A program made the translations under genes and the position numbers. Of a stretch of DNA of 64,000 nucleotides, positions 8,334 to 18,349 are shown one piece after another (positions within the stretch are counted from its first letter, which is position 1; each line of letters begins with the position of its first letter). Under the pieces are notes generated by a model. It was not told the DNA's origin. It ran no database searches and saw nothing but the letters and a program-made list of their open reading frames with translations. Source of the DNA: Qipengyuania sp. HL-TH1. Lineage in GTDB: Bacteria > Pseudomonadota > Alphaproteobacteria > Sphingomonadales > Sphingomonadaceae. The DNA lies in assembly GCF_036365825.1 (NCBI RefSeq), contig NZ_CP142675.1, forward strand, positions 1,054,001 through 1,118,000, in the 5' to 3' direction.

Positions 8334-9515
8334 ATGGCCCTGTCCGCATCTTCGCACGCGCAACCCTCAGGCGCGACGGGAGTCCTCGTGCTGGGCGACG
8401 GCACCGTCATCTGGGGCAAGGGCTTTGGCGCCACCGGCACTGCCGTGGGCGAGGTGTGCTTCAACACCGCGATGACGGGCTATCAGGAAGTGATGACCGA
8501 TCCGTCCTACGACAGCCAGATCGTCACCTTCACTTTCCCGCATATCGGCAATGTCGGCGCGAACGAGGAAGACCACGAAAGCCGCGGCCTCGGCGCGGTG
8601 GGCTGCGTGGTGCGGCAGGAAGTGACCCCGCATTCGAACTTCCGCGCGCAGAATGAATTTGTCGAATGGATGAAGGATCATGGCAAGATCGGCCTGTCGG
8701 GCGTCGATACCCGCGCGCTGACCCGCCGGATCCGCATGGCGGGCGCGCCCAATGCGGTGATCGCGCACAGTCCGCGCGGCGAATTCGACCTTCCGGCACT
8801 GAAGGCGCAGGCCGCCGAATGGAGCGGGCTCGAAGGGCTCGATCTCGTCCCCGGTGTGACCCGCGACGCCAATGAAGATTGGACCGGCGGCCACTGGCAG
8901 CTCGGCTTCGGCTATGGCGAAGCCAAGGCCACCAAGCCGCATGTCGTGGCGATCGACTACGGCGCGAAGGACAACATCTTCCGCAACCTCGTGCAGGCGG
9001 GCGCCAAGGTCACGGTCGTGCCCGCGCGCGTCACGCTCGACGAAGTGCTCGCGCTGCAGCCCGATGGTGTGTTCCTCTCGAACGGCCCGGGCGATCCGGC
9101 GGCGACGGGCGAATATGCGGTGCCGGTGATCGAGGGGCTGCTCGAGCGCGACGTCCCGCTGTTCGGCATCTGCCTCGGCCACCAGATGCTCGGCCTCGCA
9201 GCAGGCGCGAAGACCGCCAAGATGTTCCAGGGCCACCGCGGCGCCAACCACCCCGTCCAGCGTGTCGGGGAAGGGTGGGGCGAGAGCACCGGCCTGGTCG
9301 AGATCACCAGCATGAACCACGGCTTCGCGGTCGACGGCGAGACCCTGCCCGAAGGCGTGGAGCAAACCCACGTCTCGCTGTTCGACGGCACCAATTGCGG
9401 GATCGCGATCACGGGTAAGCGGGCGTTCGGGGTGCAATACCACCCCGAGGCGAGCCCCGGCCCGCAGGACAGCTTCTACCTGTTCGAGAAATTCGTAGGG
9501 ATGCTGGAGAACTAA
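8334..9515 (+). CDS. carA: carbamoyl-phosphate synthase small subunit (glutamine amidotransferase)
   Basis: The protein has 393 residues. It hydrolyses glutamine and passes ammonia to CarB for carbamoyl-phosphate, the precursor of arginine and pyrimidines. The N-terminal CPSase-small domain has NTAMTGYQEVMTDPSY, a near-invariant signature. The class I amidotransferase domain has the nucleophile Cys in FGICLGHQML (about residue 279) and the His/Glu pair in QYHPEASPGP near the end. The start ATG at 8334 follows CCCGGAGCGCCC, with GGAG as Shine-Dalgarno. The gene is followed after 1 bp by a small ORF and then carB, so all three should be one operon. Confidence 0.97.
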   Translation: MALSASSHAQPSGATGVLVLGDGTVIWGKGFGATGTAVGEVCFNTAMTGYQEVMTDPSYDSQIVTFTFPHIGNVGANEEDHESRGLGAVGCVVRQEVTPHSNFRAQNEFVEWMKDHGKIGLSGVDTRALTRRIRMAGAPNAVIAHSPRGEFDLPALKAQAAEWSGLEGLDLVPGVTRDANEDWTGGHWQLGFGYGEAKATKPHVVAIDYGAKDNIFRNLVQAGAKVTVVPARVTLDEVLALQPDGVFLSNGPGDPAATGEYAVPVIEGLLERDVPLFGICLGHQMLGLAAGAKTAKMFQGHRGANHPVQRVGEGWGESTGLVEITSMNHGFAVDGETLPEGVEQTHVSLFDGTNCGIAITGKRAFGVQYHPEASPGPQDSFYLFEKFVGMLEN

Positions 9516-9516
9516 G

Positions 9517-9744
9517 ATGGCTACAGTTCGGAAATTCGAACACACGCAAACGAAAACCGGAGCAAGAAGCCATACGGAAGTCGATGCAACTATTGGCATC
9601 GTCGAGTCCAACGGCGAGACGTTCATCCAGATCGATACATTTGGATCCGTCGACCGCGAGTATCCCGGAAAGCTTTCTCAAACCTTGAGGCTTTCTAAGA
9701 AGGCCTACCAAGAGCTGGTCGATATGGGGAAATTTCTAAGCTAA
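9517..9744 (+). CDS. small conserved-looking protein inserted between carA and carB
   Basis: The protein has 75 residues, starts 1 bp after the carA stop and ends in TAATG, where the stop overlaps the carB start. It is predicted to be soluble, has no signal peptide or Cys, and is rich in charged and beta-forming residues (for example [11 protein letters not shown] and [13 protein letters not shown]). I do not recognise a family with certainty, but small proteins opening with a similar MATVRKFE segment occur in proteobacteria and are sometimes poorly annotated. Codon choice is less GC-rich than in carA or carB, which suggests it was inserted later. The close coupling argues that it is translated. 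Confidence 0.75.
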   Translation: MATVRKFEHTQTKTGARSHTEVDATIGIVESNGETFIQIDTFGSVDREYPGKLSQTLRLSKKAYQELVDMGKFLS

Positions 9745-12700
9745 TGCCCAAACGCACTGACATCTCCTCGATCCTCGTCATCGGCGCAGGTCCCATCATC
9801 ATCGGCCAGGCGTGCGAGTTCGACTATTCCGGCACGCAGGCGATCAAGGCGCTGAAGGAGGAGGGCTACCGGGTCATCTTGGTCAACTCCAACCCCGCCA
9901 CGATCATGACCGATCCGGAAATGGCCGACGCGACCTATGTCGAGCCGATCACGCCCGAGATCGTTGCCAAGATCATCGCCAAGGAGCGCCCCGACGCGGT
10001 GCTCCCCACGATGGGCGGGCAGACCGCGCTCAATTGCGCGCTGGCGCTGTTCAACGACGGCACCTTCGAGAAATACGGCGTGCAGATGATTGGCGCCGAT
10101 GCCGACGCGATCGACAAGGCCGAGAACCGCCAGCGTTTCCGCGAGGCGATGGACAAGATCGGGCTCGAAAGCGCGCGCAGCGGCGTCGCCAATACGGTGG
10201 ACGAGGCGCTTGCGGTGCTCGAACGCACCGGTCTGCCCTCGATCATCCGCCCCAGCTTCACGCTCGGCGGTACGGGCGGGGGGATCGCCTATAACAAGCC
10301 CGAGTTCGAACGGATCGTCCGCGAAGGCCTCGAAGCTTCGCCCACCACCGAAGTCCTGATCGAGGAATCGCTCCTCGGGTGGAAGGAATTCGAGATGGAG
10401 GTGGTGCGCGACCGCAAGGACAATTGCATCATCATCTGCTCGATCGAGAATGTCGATCCGATGGGCGTGCATACCGGCGACAGCATCACCGTGGCGCCTG
10501 CGCTGACGCTGACCGACAAGGAATACCAGATCATGCGCACCGCCAGCATCAACGTGCTGCGCGAGATCGGGGTCGAAACCGGCGGCTCGAACGTCCAGTT
10601 CGCGGTCAATCCCGAAGACGGCCGCTTGATCGTGATCGAGATGAACCCGCGCGTGTCGCGGTCCTCCGCGCTGGCATCGAAGGCGACCGGCTTCCCGATC
10701 GCGCGCGTCGCCGCCAAGCTGGCGGTGGGCTACACGCTCGACGAGATCCAGAACGAGATCACCGGCGCGACCCCGGCCAGTTTCGAACCGACGATCGACT
10801 ATGTCGTGACCAAGATCCCGCGCTTCGCGTTCGAGAAGTTCAAGGGCGCCAAGAACGAACTGTCGACCGCGATGAAATCGGTCGGCGAGGTCATGGCGAT
10901 CGGTCGCTGCTTTGCCGAATCGATGCAGAAGGCGCTGCGCGGTCTCGAAACCGATCTCGACGGGTTCAACCGGGTGACCGAGCTGGAAGGCGTTTCGCGT
11001 GACAAGATCGTCGCCTCGCTCAGCCAGCGAACCCCCGAACGCATCCTCAAGATCGCGCAGGCCTTCCGCGAGGGGCTGAGCGTCGAGGATATCCAGCCGA
11101 TCACCGGATTCGATCCCTGGTTCCTGCGCCAGATCGAAGCGATCATCTACGAAGAGAACATGATCGCGCATAACGGCCTGCCCAATACCGAGACCGAGAT
11201 GCGCCGCCTCAAGGCGATGGGCTTTTCGGACAAGCGGCTTGCCACGCTGGCGGTGCGGTCGGTCGGCGTCGCGGGCGGGTTGGGCGAAACGCAGGCCAAG
11301 CGGTCGGGCCTGCTGCACGATGCACTGCGCGCGATGGCCGGTGCGACGAGCGAGCAGGAAGTGCGCAATCTGCGCCGCAAGCTCGGCGTCTATCCGGTGT
11401 ACAAGCGGATCGACAGCTGCGCCGCCGAATTCGAGGCGATCACGCCCTATATGTATTCGACCTACGAGGCCCCCAGCTTTGGCGAGCCCGAGGACGAGGC
11501 GGACCCGTCCGACCGCAGGAAGATCGTCATCCTGGGCGGCGGGCCCAACCGCATCGGGCAGGGCATCGAGTTCGATTATTGCTGCGTCCACGCCTGTTTC
11601 GCACTGGCCGAGGCCGGGTTCGAAACCATCATGGTCAATTGCAATCCGGAAACCGTCTCGACCGATTACGACACTTCGGACCGGCTCTATTTCGAGCCGC
11701 TGACCGAGGAAGACGTGCTCGAGATCATGCGCGTCGAGATGTCGAAGGGCGAAGTGGTCGGCGTCATCGTCCAGTTCGGCGGGCAGACTCCGCTCAAGCT
11801 GGCCGCCGCGCTCGAACGCGAAGGCATTCCGATCCTCGGCACCAGTCCCGATGCGATCGACCTAGCCGAAGACCGCGAACGTTTTGCCAAGCTGATCAAC
11901 AAGCTGAAGCTGAAGCAGCCGCTGAACGGCATCGCCAAGAGCCGCGACGAGGCCGCCGCGGTGGCGGCGCGGATCGGCTATCCGGTGCTGCTGCGCCCGA
12001 GCTACGTGCTGGGCGGCCGCGCGATGGAAATCGTCGACAGCGAAGCGCAACTCGACGACTACATCGCCACCGCGGTTAATGTCAGCGGCGACAGCCCGGT
12101 GCTGGTCGACCAATATCTGCGCGATGCGGTGGAATGCGATGTCGATGTCGTTTCCGACGGCACCGAAGTGCGGATCGCTGGCGTAATGCAGCATATCGAG
12201 GAAGCCGGCGTCCATTCGGGCGACAGTGCCTGCACGCTGCCGCCCTACAGCCTGCCACAGGCCATCATCGCCGAGATGGAGCGCCAGGCGACCGAACTGG
12301 CCGTGGCGCTGGAAGTGCGCGGGCTGATGAATGTCCAGTTCGCGGTCAAGGAGGGCGAGGTCTATCTGATCGAGGTCAATCCGCGCGCCAGCCGCACGGT
12401 GCCCTTCGTCGCCAAGGCGATCGGCCGGCCCATCGCCAAGGTCGCCGCACGCGTCATGGCGGGCGAGCCGCTGAGCGCATTCGAACCCTTCGACCTTAAC
12501 CCCAACCACATGGCGGTGAAGGAAGCGGTGTTCCCCTTCGCGCGCTTCCCCGGTGCCGACCCGGCGCTATCGCCCGAGATGAAATCGACCGGCGAGGTGA
12601 TGGGGATCGATCGCGGGTTTGCCGCGGCTTTCCTCAAGTCACAGCTGGGCGCGGGCATGACCCCGCCGCAGTCGGGCACGCTGTTCGTGTCGGTCAAGGA

Positions 12701-13067
12701 TACCGACAAGCCGCTGATCCTGCCGGCCGTAAAGACGCTGCTCGACAAGGGTTTCCGCGTCATCGCCACCGGCGGCACGCAGCAGTATCTGGTCCAGCAG
12801 GGTCTCGCGGTCGAACCGGTCAACAAGGTGGCCGAAGGGCGCCCGCATATCGTCGATGCGATTATCGACGGCGCGGTGCAGCTGATCTTCAACACCACCG
12901 AGGGCTGGCAGTCGCTGCTCGACAGCAAATCGATCCGCGAAGCGGCGCTGGAAAAGAAGCTGCCCTACTACACCACGGCCGCCGCTTCGCTGGCCGTTGC
13001 GCAAGCAATCGCAGAGGTTTCGCCGGACCAGCTTGAAGTACGTTCGTTGCAAGACTATTATAGCTGA
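9744..13067 (+). CDS. carB: carbamoyl-phosphate synthase large subunit
   Basis: The protein has 1,107 residues, normal for CarB. It uses two ATP molecules to make carbamoyl phosphate from bicarbonate and ammonia. Two homologous ATP-grasp halves are visible. The first has [17 protein letters not shown] near the N-terminus and [11 protein letters not shown], and the second has [16 protein letters not shown] and [15 protein letters not shown]. The C-terminal domain has [13 protein letters not shown], the MGS-like allosteric region. The start ATG overlaps the stop of the small ORF (TAATG), so CarB translation probably depends on upstream ribosomes. A small unknown gene between carA and carB is unusual. 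Confidence 0.98.
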   Translation: MPKRTDISSILVIGAGPIIIGQACEFDYSGTQAIKALKEEGYRVILVNSNPATIMTDPEMADATYVEPITPEIVAKIIAKERPDAVLPTMGGQTALNCALALFNDGTFEKYGVQMIGADADAIDKAENRQRFREAMDKIGLESARSGVANTVDEALAVLERTGLPSIIRPSFTLGGTGGGIAYNKPEFERIVREGLEASPTTEVLIEESLLGWKEFEMEVVRDRKDNCIIICSIENVDPMGVHTGDSITVAPALTLTDKEYQIMRTASINVLREIGVETGGSNVQFAVNPEDGRLIVIEMNPRVSRSSALASKATGFPIARVAAKLAVGYTLDEIQNEITGATPASFEPTIDYVVTKIPRFAFEKFKGAKNELSTAMKSVGEVMAIGRCFAESMQKALRGLETDLDGFNRVTELEGVSRDKIVASLSQRTPERILKIAQAFREGLSVEDIQPITGFDPWFLRQIEAIIYEENMIAHNGLPNTETEMRRLKAMGFSDKRLATLAVRSVGVAGGLGETQAKRSGLLHDALRAMAGATSEQEVRNLRRKLGVYPVYKRIDSCAAEFEAITPYMYSTYEAPSFGEPEDEADPSDRRKIVILGGGPNRIGQGIEFDYCCVHACFALAEAGFETIMVNCNPETVSTDYDTSDRLYFEPLTEEDVLEIMRVEMSKGEVVGVIVQFGGQTPLKLAAALEREGIPILGTSPDAIDLAEDRERFAKLINKLKLKQPLNGIAKSRDEAAAVAARIGYPVLLRPSYVLGGRAMEIVDSEAQLDDYIATAVNVSGDSPVLVDQYLRDAVECDVDVVSDGTEVRIAGVMQHIEEAGVHSGDSACTLPPYSLPQAIIAEMERQATELAVALEVRGLMNVQFAVKEGEVYLIEVNPRASRTVPFVAKAIGRPIAKVAARVMAGEPLSAFEPFDLNPNHMAVKEAVFPFARFPGADPALSPEMKSTGEVMGIDRGFAAAFLKSQLGAGMTPPQSGTLFVSVKDTDKPLILPAVKTLLDKGFRVIATGGTQQYLVQQGLAVEPVNKVAEGRPHIVDAIIDGAVQLIFNTTEGWQSLLDSKSIREAALEKKLPYYTTAAASLAVAQAIAEVSPDQLEVRSLQDYYS

Positions 13068-13179
13068 CGAAAAACACGCTCCCCCTCCCGACATTCGAAC
13101 CGCTTGTGTTCCGCAATCCGGCGGACCGGGTCCGAATTGTCCCCGGGGGGTCAGCCGGAACAGGAAGGACAAGAGCCCT

Positions 13180-13647
13180 ATGGAAAAAGTGCCGATGCTG
13201 GCCGAGGGCTACGAACAGCTCACGGCGGAACTCAAGGTCCTGCGCGCCGAGCGTCCCCTGATCGTCGATGCGATCGAGGAAGCACGTGCGCATGGCGACC
13301 TGTCGGAGAATGCCGAATATCACGCGGCCAAGGAACGCCAGGGCCATGTTGAAACGCAGATCGCCGACCTTGAGGACAAGATTACCCGCGCGCAGATCAT
13401 CGATCCCACCACGCTGTCGGGCGACAAGGTGATCTTCGGGGCAACGGTCACGTTGCTCGACGAGAACGACAAGCCTGTGCGTTACCAGATCGTGGGCCAG
13501 ACTGAAGCCGATGCTGCGAAGGGCCGGATCAGCTACAATTCGCCGATCGGGCGCGCGCTAATTGGCAAGCAGCTGGATGAAGAGGTCGAAGTGACCGTTC
13601 CCTCGGGCGACAAGTTCTACCTGATCAACAAGATCGAATTCATCTGA
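13180..13647 (+). CDS. greA: transcription elongation factor GreA
   Basis: The protein has 155 residues. GreA rescues backtracked RNA polymerase by stimulating transcript cleavage. The N-terminal coiled coil has the acidic tip in [20 protein letters not shown], with the conserved Asp and Glu. The C-terminal FKBP-like domain contains [10 protein letters not shown] and ends in [10 protein letters not shown]. The ATG at 13180 is chosen because MEKVPML is the standard start and AGGAAGGA lies about 10 nt upstream. The frame stays open upstream, but that part is not GreA-like. It lies 112 bp after carB and may share its transcript. Confidence 0.96.
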   Translation: MEKVPMLAEGYEQLTAELKVLRAERPLIVDAIEEARAHGDLSENAEYHAAKERQGHVETQIADLEDKITRAQIIDPTTLSGDKVIFGATVTLLDENDKPVRYQIVGQTEADAAKGRISYNSPIGRALIGKQLDEEVEVTVPSGDKFYLINKIEFI

Positions 13648-13674
13648 TCGGCGGGGCCCCGGGTATGCGGGGCC

Positions 13675-14163
13675 TCACGACAGGGGTTTCTCCACTCCCC
13701 AATTGTGGATCGGGACGTCCCGGTCCCCATGCGGAATGGTGAATTCGCGCTTGTGCGTCGCGGTGAAGCCGGCCCGCTGGAAAGCGGGGCGGGCAAGATC
13801 GCTGGCCTCGGCGTAGAGGCGCTCCATCCCGTGTTTGCGCGCATAGGTCGCCGCAGTTGCCAGCAGCTGCGTGGCCAGGCCGCGCCGCGTATGCTCGGGA
13901 TGGTTGTAGAGATGGTCGATATGCCCGTCCTGCTCGAGCAGGACGTAGGCGACCGGCCGGTCATCGACATCGGCTGCGACAAAGATCACATCGCCAGCGG
14001 CAACCCGCTCCCGGTACCGCCGGGCACCGGGGTGGCGTGCGGCCCACGCAGCAACCTGCGCGGGCGAATAGGCATGCGGCCCGATATCGGTGATCGCCAA
14101 GGCGAGTATTTCGGCCAGCACCTCGGCATCATCGTCGCGATACGGCCTGATTACATAGGCCAT
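13675..14163 (-). CDS. GNAT family N-acetyltransferase
   Basis: The protein has 162 residues. The acetyl-CoA-binding motif A is visible as HPEHTRRGLATQLLATA, preceded by the strand IDHLYNHP, and a later FQRAGF segment matches motif B. The substrate is unknown, and small GNAT proteins of this type acetylate amines, antibiotics or protein termini. The gene is convergent with greA at a distance of 27 bp, and the GC-rich hairpin between them lacks a clear T-run. The upstream DUF4170 gene ends 7 bp before its start, so the two are probably co-transcribed. Confidence 0.85.
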   Translation of the reverse strand: MAYVIRPYRDDDAEVLAEILALAITDIGPHAYSPAQVAAWAARHPGARRYRERVAAGDVIFVAADVDDRPVAYVLLEQDGHIDHLYNHPEHTRRGLATQLLATAATYARKHGMERLYAEASDLARPAFQRAGFTATHKREFTIPHGDRDVPIHNWGVEKPLS

Positions 14164-14170
14164 CGCGAAA

Positions 14171-14401
14171 TTAGGCGCTCGGATCGAGCAACTTGTGAAG
14201 GTGGACGATCACATACTTCATCTCGGCATCGTCGACAGTACGCTGCGCGTTGGAGCGCCAGGCATCTACCGCAGCTTCGTTGCTGCTGAACACGCCGGCG
14301 ACGTGGATGCTTTCGGGATCGGCAAAGGTCACGCTGCGCGGATCGGTCACCCGGCCGCCCATCACGAGGTAGAGCGTCTGCTTGCTCTCGGTTTCTTCCA
14401 T
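14171..14401 (-). CDS. DUF4170 family protein
   Basis: The protein has 76 residues. The order of motifs, YLVMGGRVTDP then SIHVAGVFSSNEAAVDAW, AQRTVDDAEMKY and a terminal VHLHKLLDP, matches the DUF4170 family as I remember it from alphaproteobacteria. The function is unknown, and the protein is small, acidic and cytosolic. The start ATG at 14401 is preferred over the one at 14449: MEETESKQ begins the conserved part, and a GAGAAAGA purine tract precedes it. It lies 7 bp upstream of the GNAT gene. Confidence 0.8.
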   Translation of the reverse strand: MEETESKQTLYLVMGGRVTDPRSVTFADPESIHVAGVFSSNEAAVDAWRSNAQRTVDDAEMKYVIVHLHKLLDPSA

Positions 14402-14449
14402 GGAATCGTCTTTCTCGAAGGGGAGGGGAGAGGAATGGCTGCGGCACAT

Positions 14450-14486
14450 AGCGAAAGCGGCGCGACAGGCAAGCCCGTCGCGCCGC
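14450..14486 (-). terminator. intrinsic terminator of the membrane stress-protein gene
   Basis: GCGGCGCGAC and GTCGCGCCGC form a perfect 10-bp stem around a 10-nt loop (14457-14486). On the minus strand it is followed by TTTCGCTAT. It lies 26 bp past the stop of the gene at 14512-15042. Confidence 0.65.
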
Positions 14487-14511
14487 TACGGCATCCTTGC
14501 GATGCTTGTGC

Positions 14512-15042
14512 CTAGTGCTTGATGCCGGTCCGCAGCGCGCGATAGGCGCGGCTGCTCTTGCGTCCGGCCTTGCGGCTTGAGCTACGCAGCGCATCACCGG
14601 CCACGTCGAGCTTGTAGGCCGCATCGCGGCGAAGCCCGCGTGCGGTAGTGGCAGCGCTGTCGCCCAGATCCTCGAGCCGGTCGCCGGCGAACTGCGCGCC
14701 GTCGGCCATGCTGTCGATCATCCGCGCGCCATAGGCGAGCGCGGCATCGGCGGCGATTGCCGCGATGGTACCGCCGCGACGACCGAGCCGGCGGCCCGGA
14801 CGCGTCATCGCGCCGATCGCCAGACCGGCAACGAGTACACCGCCGATAACGGCGAAGGGGTGCTTCTTGGTGAATTCGACTGCGCTGTCGGCAGCGTCCT
14901 TGGCCTGGTCGGCCAGGCTACGCGCTTCGTTGCGCTTCTCACCCGCTTCGATCCGGTCGCGCAATTGCTCGCGCTTCTGCTCGTCGTTCAACTTGCTGTC
15001 GGCGCTGATCGGGGTGACGTTGTTCTCGGCTGCATCGGCCAT
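14512..15042 (-). CDS. membrane-anchored stress protein (DUF883/ElaB-like), inferred
   Basis: The protein has 176 residues. A charged, Lys/Glu-rich amphipathic N-terminal part (LNDEQKREQLRDRIEAGEKR then QAKDAADSAVEFTKKHP) precedes a hydrophobic segment at about 64-80 (FAVIGGVLVAGLAIGAM). An Arg/Ala-rich tail with basic repeats follows (RSSSRKAGRKSSRAYRALR). This helix-then-one-membrane-segment plan resembles ElaB/YqjD-type proteins that bind ribosomes or membranes under stress, but the match is by architecture only. An EcfG-type promoter sequence lies 33-58 bp upstream of the start, and a strong terminator follows. Confidence 0.7.
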   Translation of the reverse strand: MADAAENNVTPISADSKLNDEQKREQLRDRIEAGEKRNEARSLADQAKDAADSAVEFTKKHPFAVIGGVLVAGLAIGAMTRPGRRLGRRGGTIAAIAADAALAYGARMIDSMADGAQFAGDRLEDLGDSAATTARGLRRDAAYKLDVAGDALRSSSRKAGRKSSRAYRALRTGIKH

Positions 15043-15074
15043 GGTAAATCTCCGGAATTTGTGTTCGTAAAGCC

Positions 15075-15100
15075 AACGGATCGAGCGGGCCTAACGTTCC
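15075..15100 (-). promoter_or_regulatory. EcfG-type general-stress promoter
   Basis: On the minus strand GGAAC at 15100-15096 is followed after 17 nt by CGTT at 15078-15075. This matches the alphaproteobacterial general-stress consensus GGAAC-N16/17-CGTT exactly. The -10 lies about 33 bp before the start at 15042. Confidence 0.65.
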
Positions 15101-15414
15101 AAATCTCCGTGATATTCATCGCGCCCGTCATTGGCTTCGCGATCGAAGCCGAGCACATCGAGGATCGGATTGCGTGCGAACCAGACGACGATCGCCGCGA
15201 CCAGCGCGGCGAGCGCCCCGCGGTTGTCATCGGCGACATCGATAGCCTCTTCATAGAGGTCGGCAGCGCCTTCGCGGACCCGGTCGAACGCTCGCTCGCC
15301 CAGGCTCTTGTGCGAAAAATCGGATTTGAGATGCTCGATATCCGCCTCGACGAGGGCACGGGCGGATTCGCGCAGATATTTATCCTCGAGCATGCGTGTA
15401 CGACGATCACTCAT
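15091..15414 (-). CDS. small membrane protein of unknown function
   Basis: The protein has 107 residues. A charged N-terminal half (RRTRMLEDKYLRESARALVE) is followed by one membrane segment (about 69-85, GALAALVAAIVVWFARNPI) and an acidic tail. I recognise no family. It overlaps the upstream holin-like gene by 4 bp (ATGA), and the pair probably act together in the envelope. The EcfG-type promoter for the next gene overlaps its stop codon. The cluster of small charged single-span proteins suggests a shared stress role, but that is inference. Confidence 0.7.
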   Translation of the reverse strand: MSDRRTRMLEDKYLRESARALVEADIEHLKSDFSHKSLGERAFDRVREGAADLYEEAIDVADDNRGALAALVAAIVVWFARNPILDVLGFDREANDGRDEYHGDLER

Positions 15415-15845
15415 TCGCCATCCCCATCATCGAAGGCATCGCGGATATCGTCGAGCCGTCCCTTGAGAAGGCGCAACATGACAACTCCGGCGATGATCAG
15501 CGCCAGCGTGACAACCGCGGTTGCGGCCCATGGGCCGATGACGGGCGCCAGTGCGATCACTATTCCGACCGTTGCCGCAATCAGGGCAAGGTGGAACACG
15601 CCGAATGCGCCCAGGGCGAACGCAATGGCACCCTTGGTCCGGTTGCCGATATAACCAGCGCGGCTTTTCTGAAACCGCAGCTCGGCCTCGGCATAGCTCT
15701 TGCCATCCTCGATAAGCGCGAGGACGTCATCGGTCAGCGAAAATGGCTGAGCGTCCTCGCCCTCCGGTTCGGAAGCCTCGTGTTCGTCGGGCAAATCGAA
15801 CGGGCCGGGATATTCGTCGGCCCGTTCGGTGTCATCGTCGCGCAT
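15411..15845 (-). CDS. phage-holin-like (DUF1469-type) membrane protein
   Basis: The protein has 144 residues from MRDDDTERAD. An acidic N-terminal region leads to two adjacent hydrophobic segments (about 70-120, IAFALGAFGVFHLALIAATV and TAVVTLALIIAGVVMLRLL) and a short acidic tail. This two-span layout fits the holin superfamily III or DUF1469 group, which is common in proteobacterial chromosomes and is not a sign of a prophage. The ATG at 15845 is chosen over 15911 because the upstream part is low in complexity and lacks the conserved acidic start. It ends in an ATGA overlap with the following gene. Confidence 0.7.
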   Translation of the reverse strand: MRDDDTERADEYPGPFDLPDEHEASEPEGEDAQPFSLTDDVLALIEDGKSYAEAELRFQKSRAGYIGNRTKGAIAFALGAFGVFHLALIAATVGIVIALAPVIGPWAATAVVTLALIIAGVVMLRLLKGRLDDIRDAFDDGDGE

Positions 15846-15867
15846 GCAGTCCCCCGTAATCGGTCGC

Positions 15868-16515
15868 TTAGCGCGAACCGCGGAATAGGCGCGAAAGCAT
15901 GAAGCCGACAATGGCGGCTATGCCGATTGCCTTGCCCGGGCTCTTGCGGACGAATTCGCGACCGTCTTCGACGAGGTCGTCGACGCTCTTCTCGTCGAGC
16001 TTGCTGGCATAGCCATCGAGCGACTTCGAGGCGGTGCGGGCATAATCGCCATATTTCGCGCCGAGCTTCTCGTCGACCTGATAGGCGTTTTCATCGACCA
16101 GCTTGCTGAGCGAACGCAGGCCTTCGCCAGCCTTCACCTTGCCTTCGGTCGCCAGTTCGCGGCCCTTGACCTTGGCGTCTTCGCCATAGGTGCGCGCTTC
16201 AGCGACCCAGTCGTCACCCTTGCCCTTGGCCTGTTCGCGATAGGCGGTGGCGCGGTCCTTGCCTTCGGCCTTGAGCGCGGCAGCGCCGGCCTTGGCTTCC
16301 TCGAGCGCGGCATTGAAGCGCGACTTGGCTTCGGTGCGATTATCGGTGGCATTTCCCGGCGTTGCGGTATTGGTCATAACTGTCTCCTTCGCGGCGCCTT
16401 GCTTCGCCGCGGGTTTGCGCGGCTTGGCGGCGGTGGCGGATTTCTTGGCTGCGGGTTTCTGGGTGGCAGGACTTTTGCGCTTCTTGGGTGCGCCGCCTGC
16501 GGTGGTTTCTGCCAT
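15868..16515 (-). CDS. stress protein with histone-H1-like basic tail and C-terminal membrane segment
   Basis: The protein has 215 residues from MAETTAGG. Residues 1-45 are Lys/Ala/Pro-rich (KKRKSPATQKPAAKKSATAA, then KPRKPAAKQGAAKE), like the basic tails of histone-H1-type or DNA-binding proteins. The middle is charged and helical, with repeated Ala-Lys-Glu, and the end has one weak hydrophobic span (GIAAIVGFMLSRLF). A second possible start, MTNTATP at 16377, has a strong AAGGAG 6 nt upstream and would give a 169-residue form without the basic tail, so two products are possible. An EcfG-type promoter is 58 bp upstream of 16515 and overlaps the region before the ATG at 16566, which makes that earlier ATG unlikely. 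Confidence 0.7.
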   Translation of the reverse strand: MAETTAGGAPKKRKSPATQKPAAKKSATAAKPRKPAAKQGAAKETVMTNTATPGNATDNRTEAKSRFNAALEEAKAGAAALKAEGKDRATAYREQAKGKGDDWVAEARTYGEDAKVKGRELATEGKVKAGEGLRSLSKLVDENAYQVDEKLGAKYGDYARTASKSLDGYASKLDEKSVDDLVEDGREFVRKSPGKAIGIAAIVGFMLSRLFRGSR

Positions 16516-16572
16516 GATGCTGGTCCTTGCCCTCACTTGGTTGTCGTCCGGCGTTTTAGCCTTCAATGTTGC

Positions 16573-16597
16573 AACGCAACTTGCACACCAATGTTCC
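16573..16597 (-). promoter_or_regulatory. EcfG-type general-stress promoter
   Basis: On the minus strand GGAAC at 16597-16593 is separated by exactly 16 nt from CGTT at 16576-16573. This is the alphaproteobacterial general-stress sigma factor consensus. It faces the basic-tailed protein whose start at 16515 lies about 58 bp downstream. Confidence 0.7.
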
Positions 16598-16606
16598 GGC
16601 GAATAG

Positions 16607-17965
<1,359 letters not shown>

Positions 17966-18023
17966 TAATCCCGGCCTAGGCGGTCTCGGTTGGCCGGGAC
18001 CGGTGCCGGGGCGGGCGAGTGAT

Positions 18024-18269
18024 CTAGGTCCGGTTCTTCGGGTGGAACCAATACTGCCACACGCCCCAGGCGTTGATCAGCAGGAGGATGCCGTTCATCG
18101 CGGCGAGCGGGATCGCGTCCTCGGTCAGTCCGATGTAAATCCACAGCGCGGAAACCACGCAAAACAGTACGAACCCCCAGGCGGTGGCGCGGCGTCCCAT
18201 GTCGAAGGCAATCATCGATGCGGCGAGGACGGTGCCGATCGAAGTGATCCATTCGAGGGCACCGTTCAT
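18024..18269 (-). CDS. small integral membrane protein, unknown function
   Basis: The protein has 81 residues from MNGALEWITS. Three short hydrophobic segments are visible (WITSIGTVLAASMIAF, GFVLFCVVSALWIYIGLT and GILLLINAWGVWQYWF), and the tail HPKNRT is polar. I do not recognise the family. The start at 18269 is preferred over 18302 because the upstream part is polar and not membrane-like. An EcfG-like promoter with one mismatch in its -10 lies about 30 bp upstream, so stress control is possible. It is convergent with eno, with a 58-bp gap. Confidence 0.6.
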   Translation of the reverse strand: MNGALEWITSIGTVLAASMIAFDMGRRATAWGFVLFCVVSALWIYIGLTEDAIPLAAMNGILLLINAWGVWQYWFHPKNRT

Positions 18270-18295
18270 GATTGTCTGTCCTGCATGATTGTCAG

Positions 18296-18320
18296 GACGC
18301 ATAAGGGCAGCTAGCGTTCC
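18296..18320 (-). promoter_or_regulatory. possible EcfG-type promoter with one -10 mismatch
   Basis: On the minus strand GGAAC at 18320-18316 is followed after 16 nt by CGTC at 18299-18296. The last base deviates from the CGTT consensus. It faces the small membrane protein starting at 18269. Confidence 0.35.
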
Positions 18321-18349
18321 GCAAAATTGCTCTTTGTGGGAGGGGGGCT

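Noticed and set aside
9741..11591. 616-residue minus-strand ORF antisense to carB
   Set aside because: It is a shadow of carB in GC-rich DNA: the protein is rich in His, Asp, Arg and Gly without family motifs, and carB has complete conserved sequence.
15411..15845. Prophage remnant from the holin-like gene
   Set aside because: No capsid, integrase or lysin genes are near; holin-like membrane proteins are common chromosomal genes.
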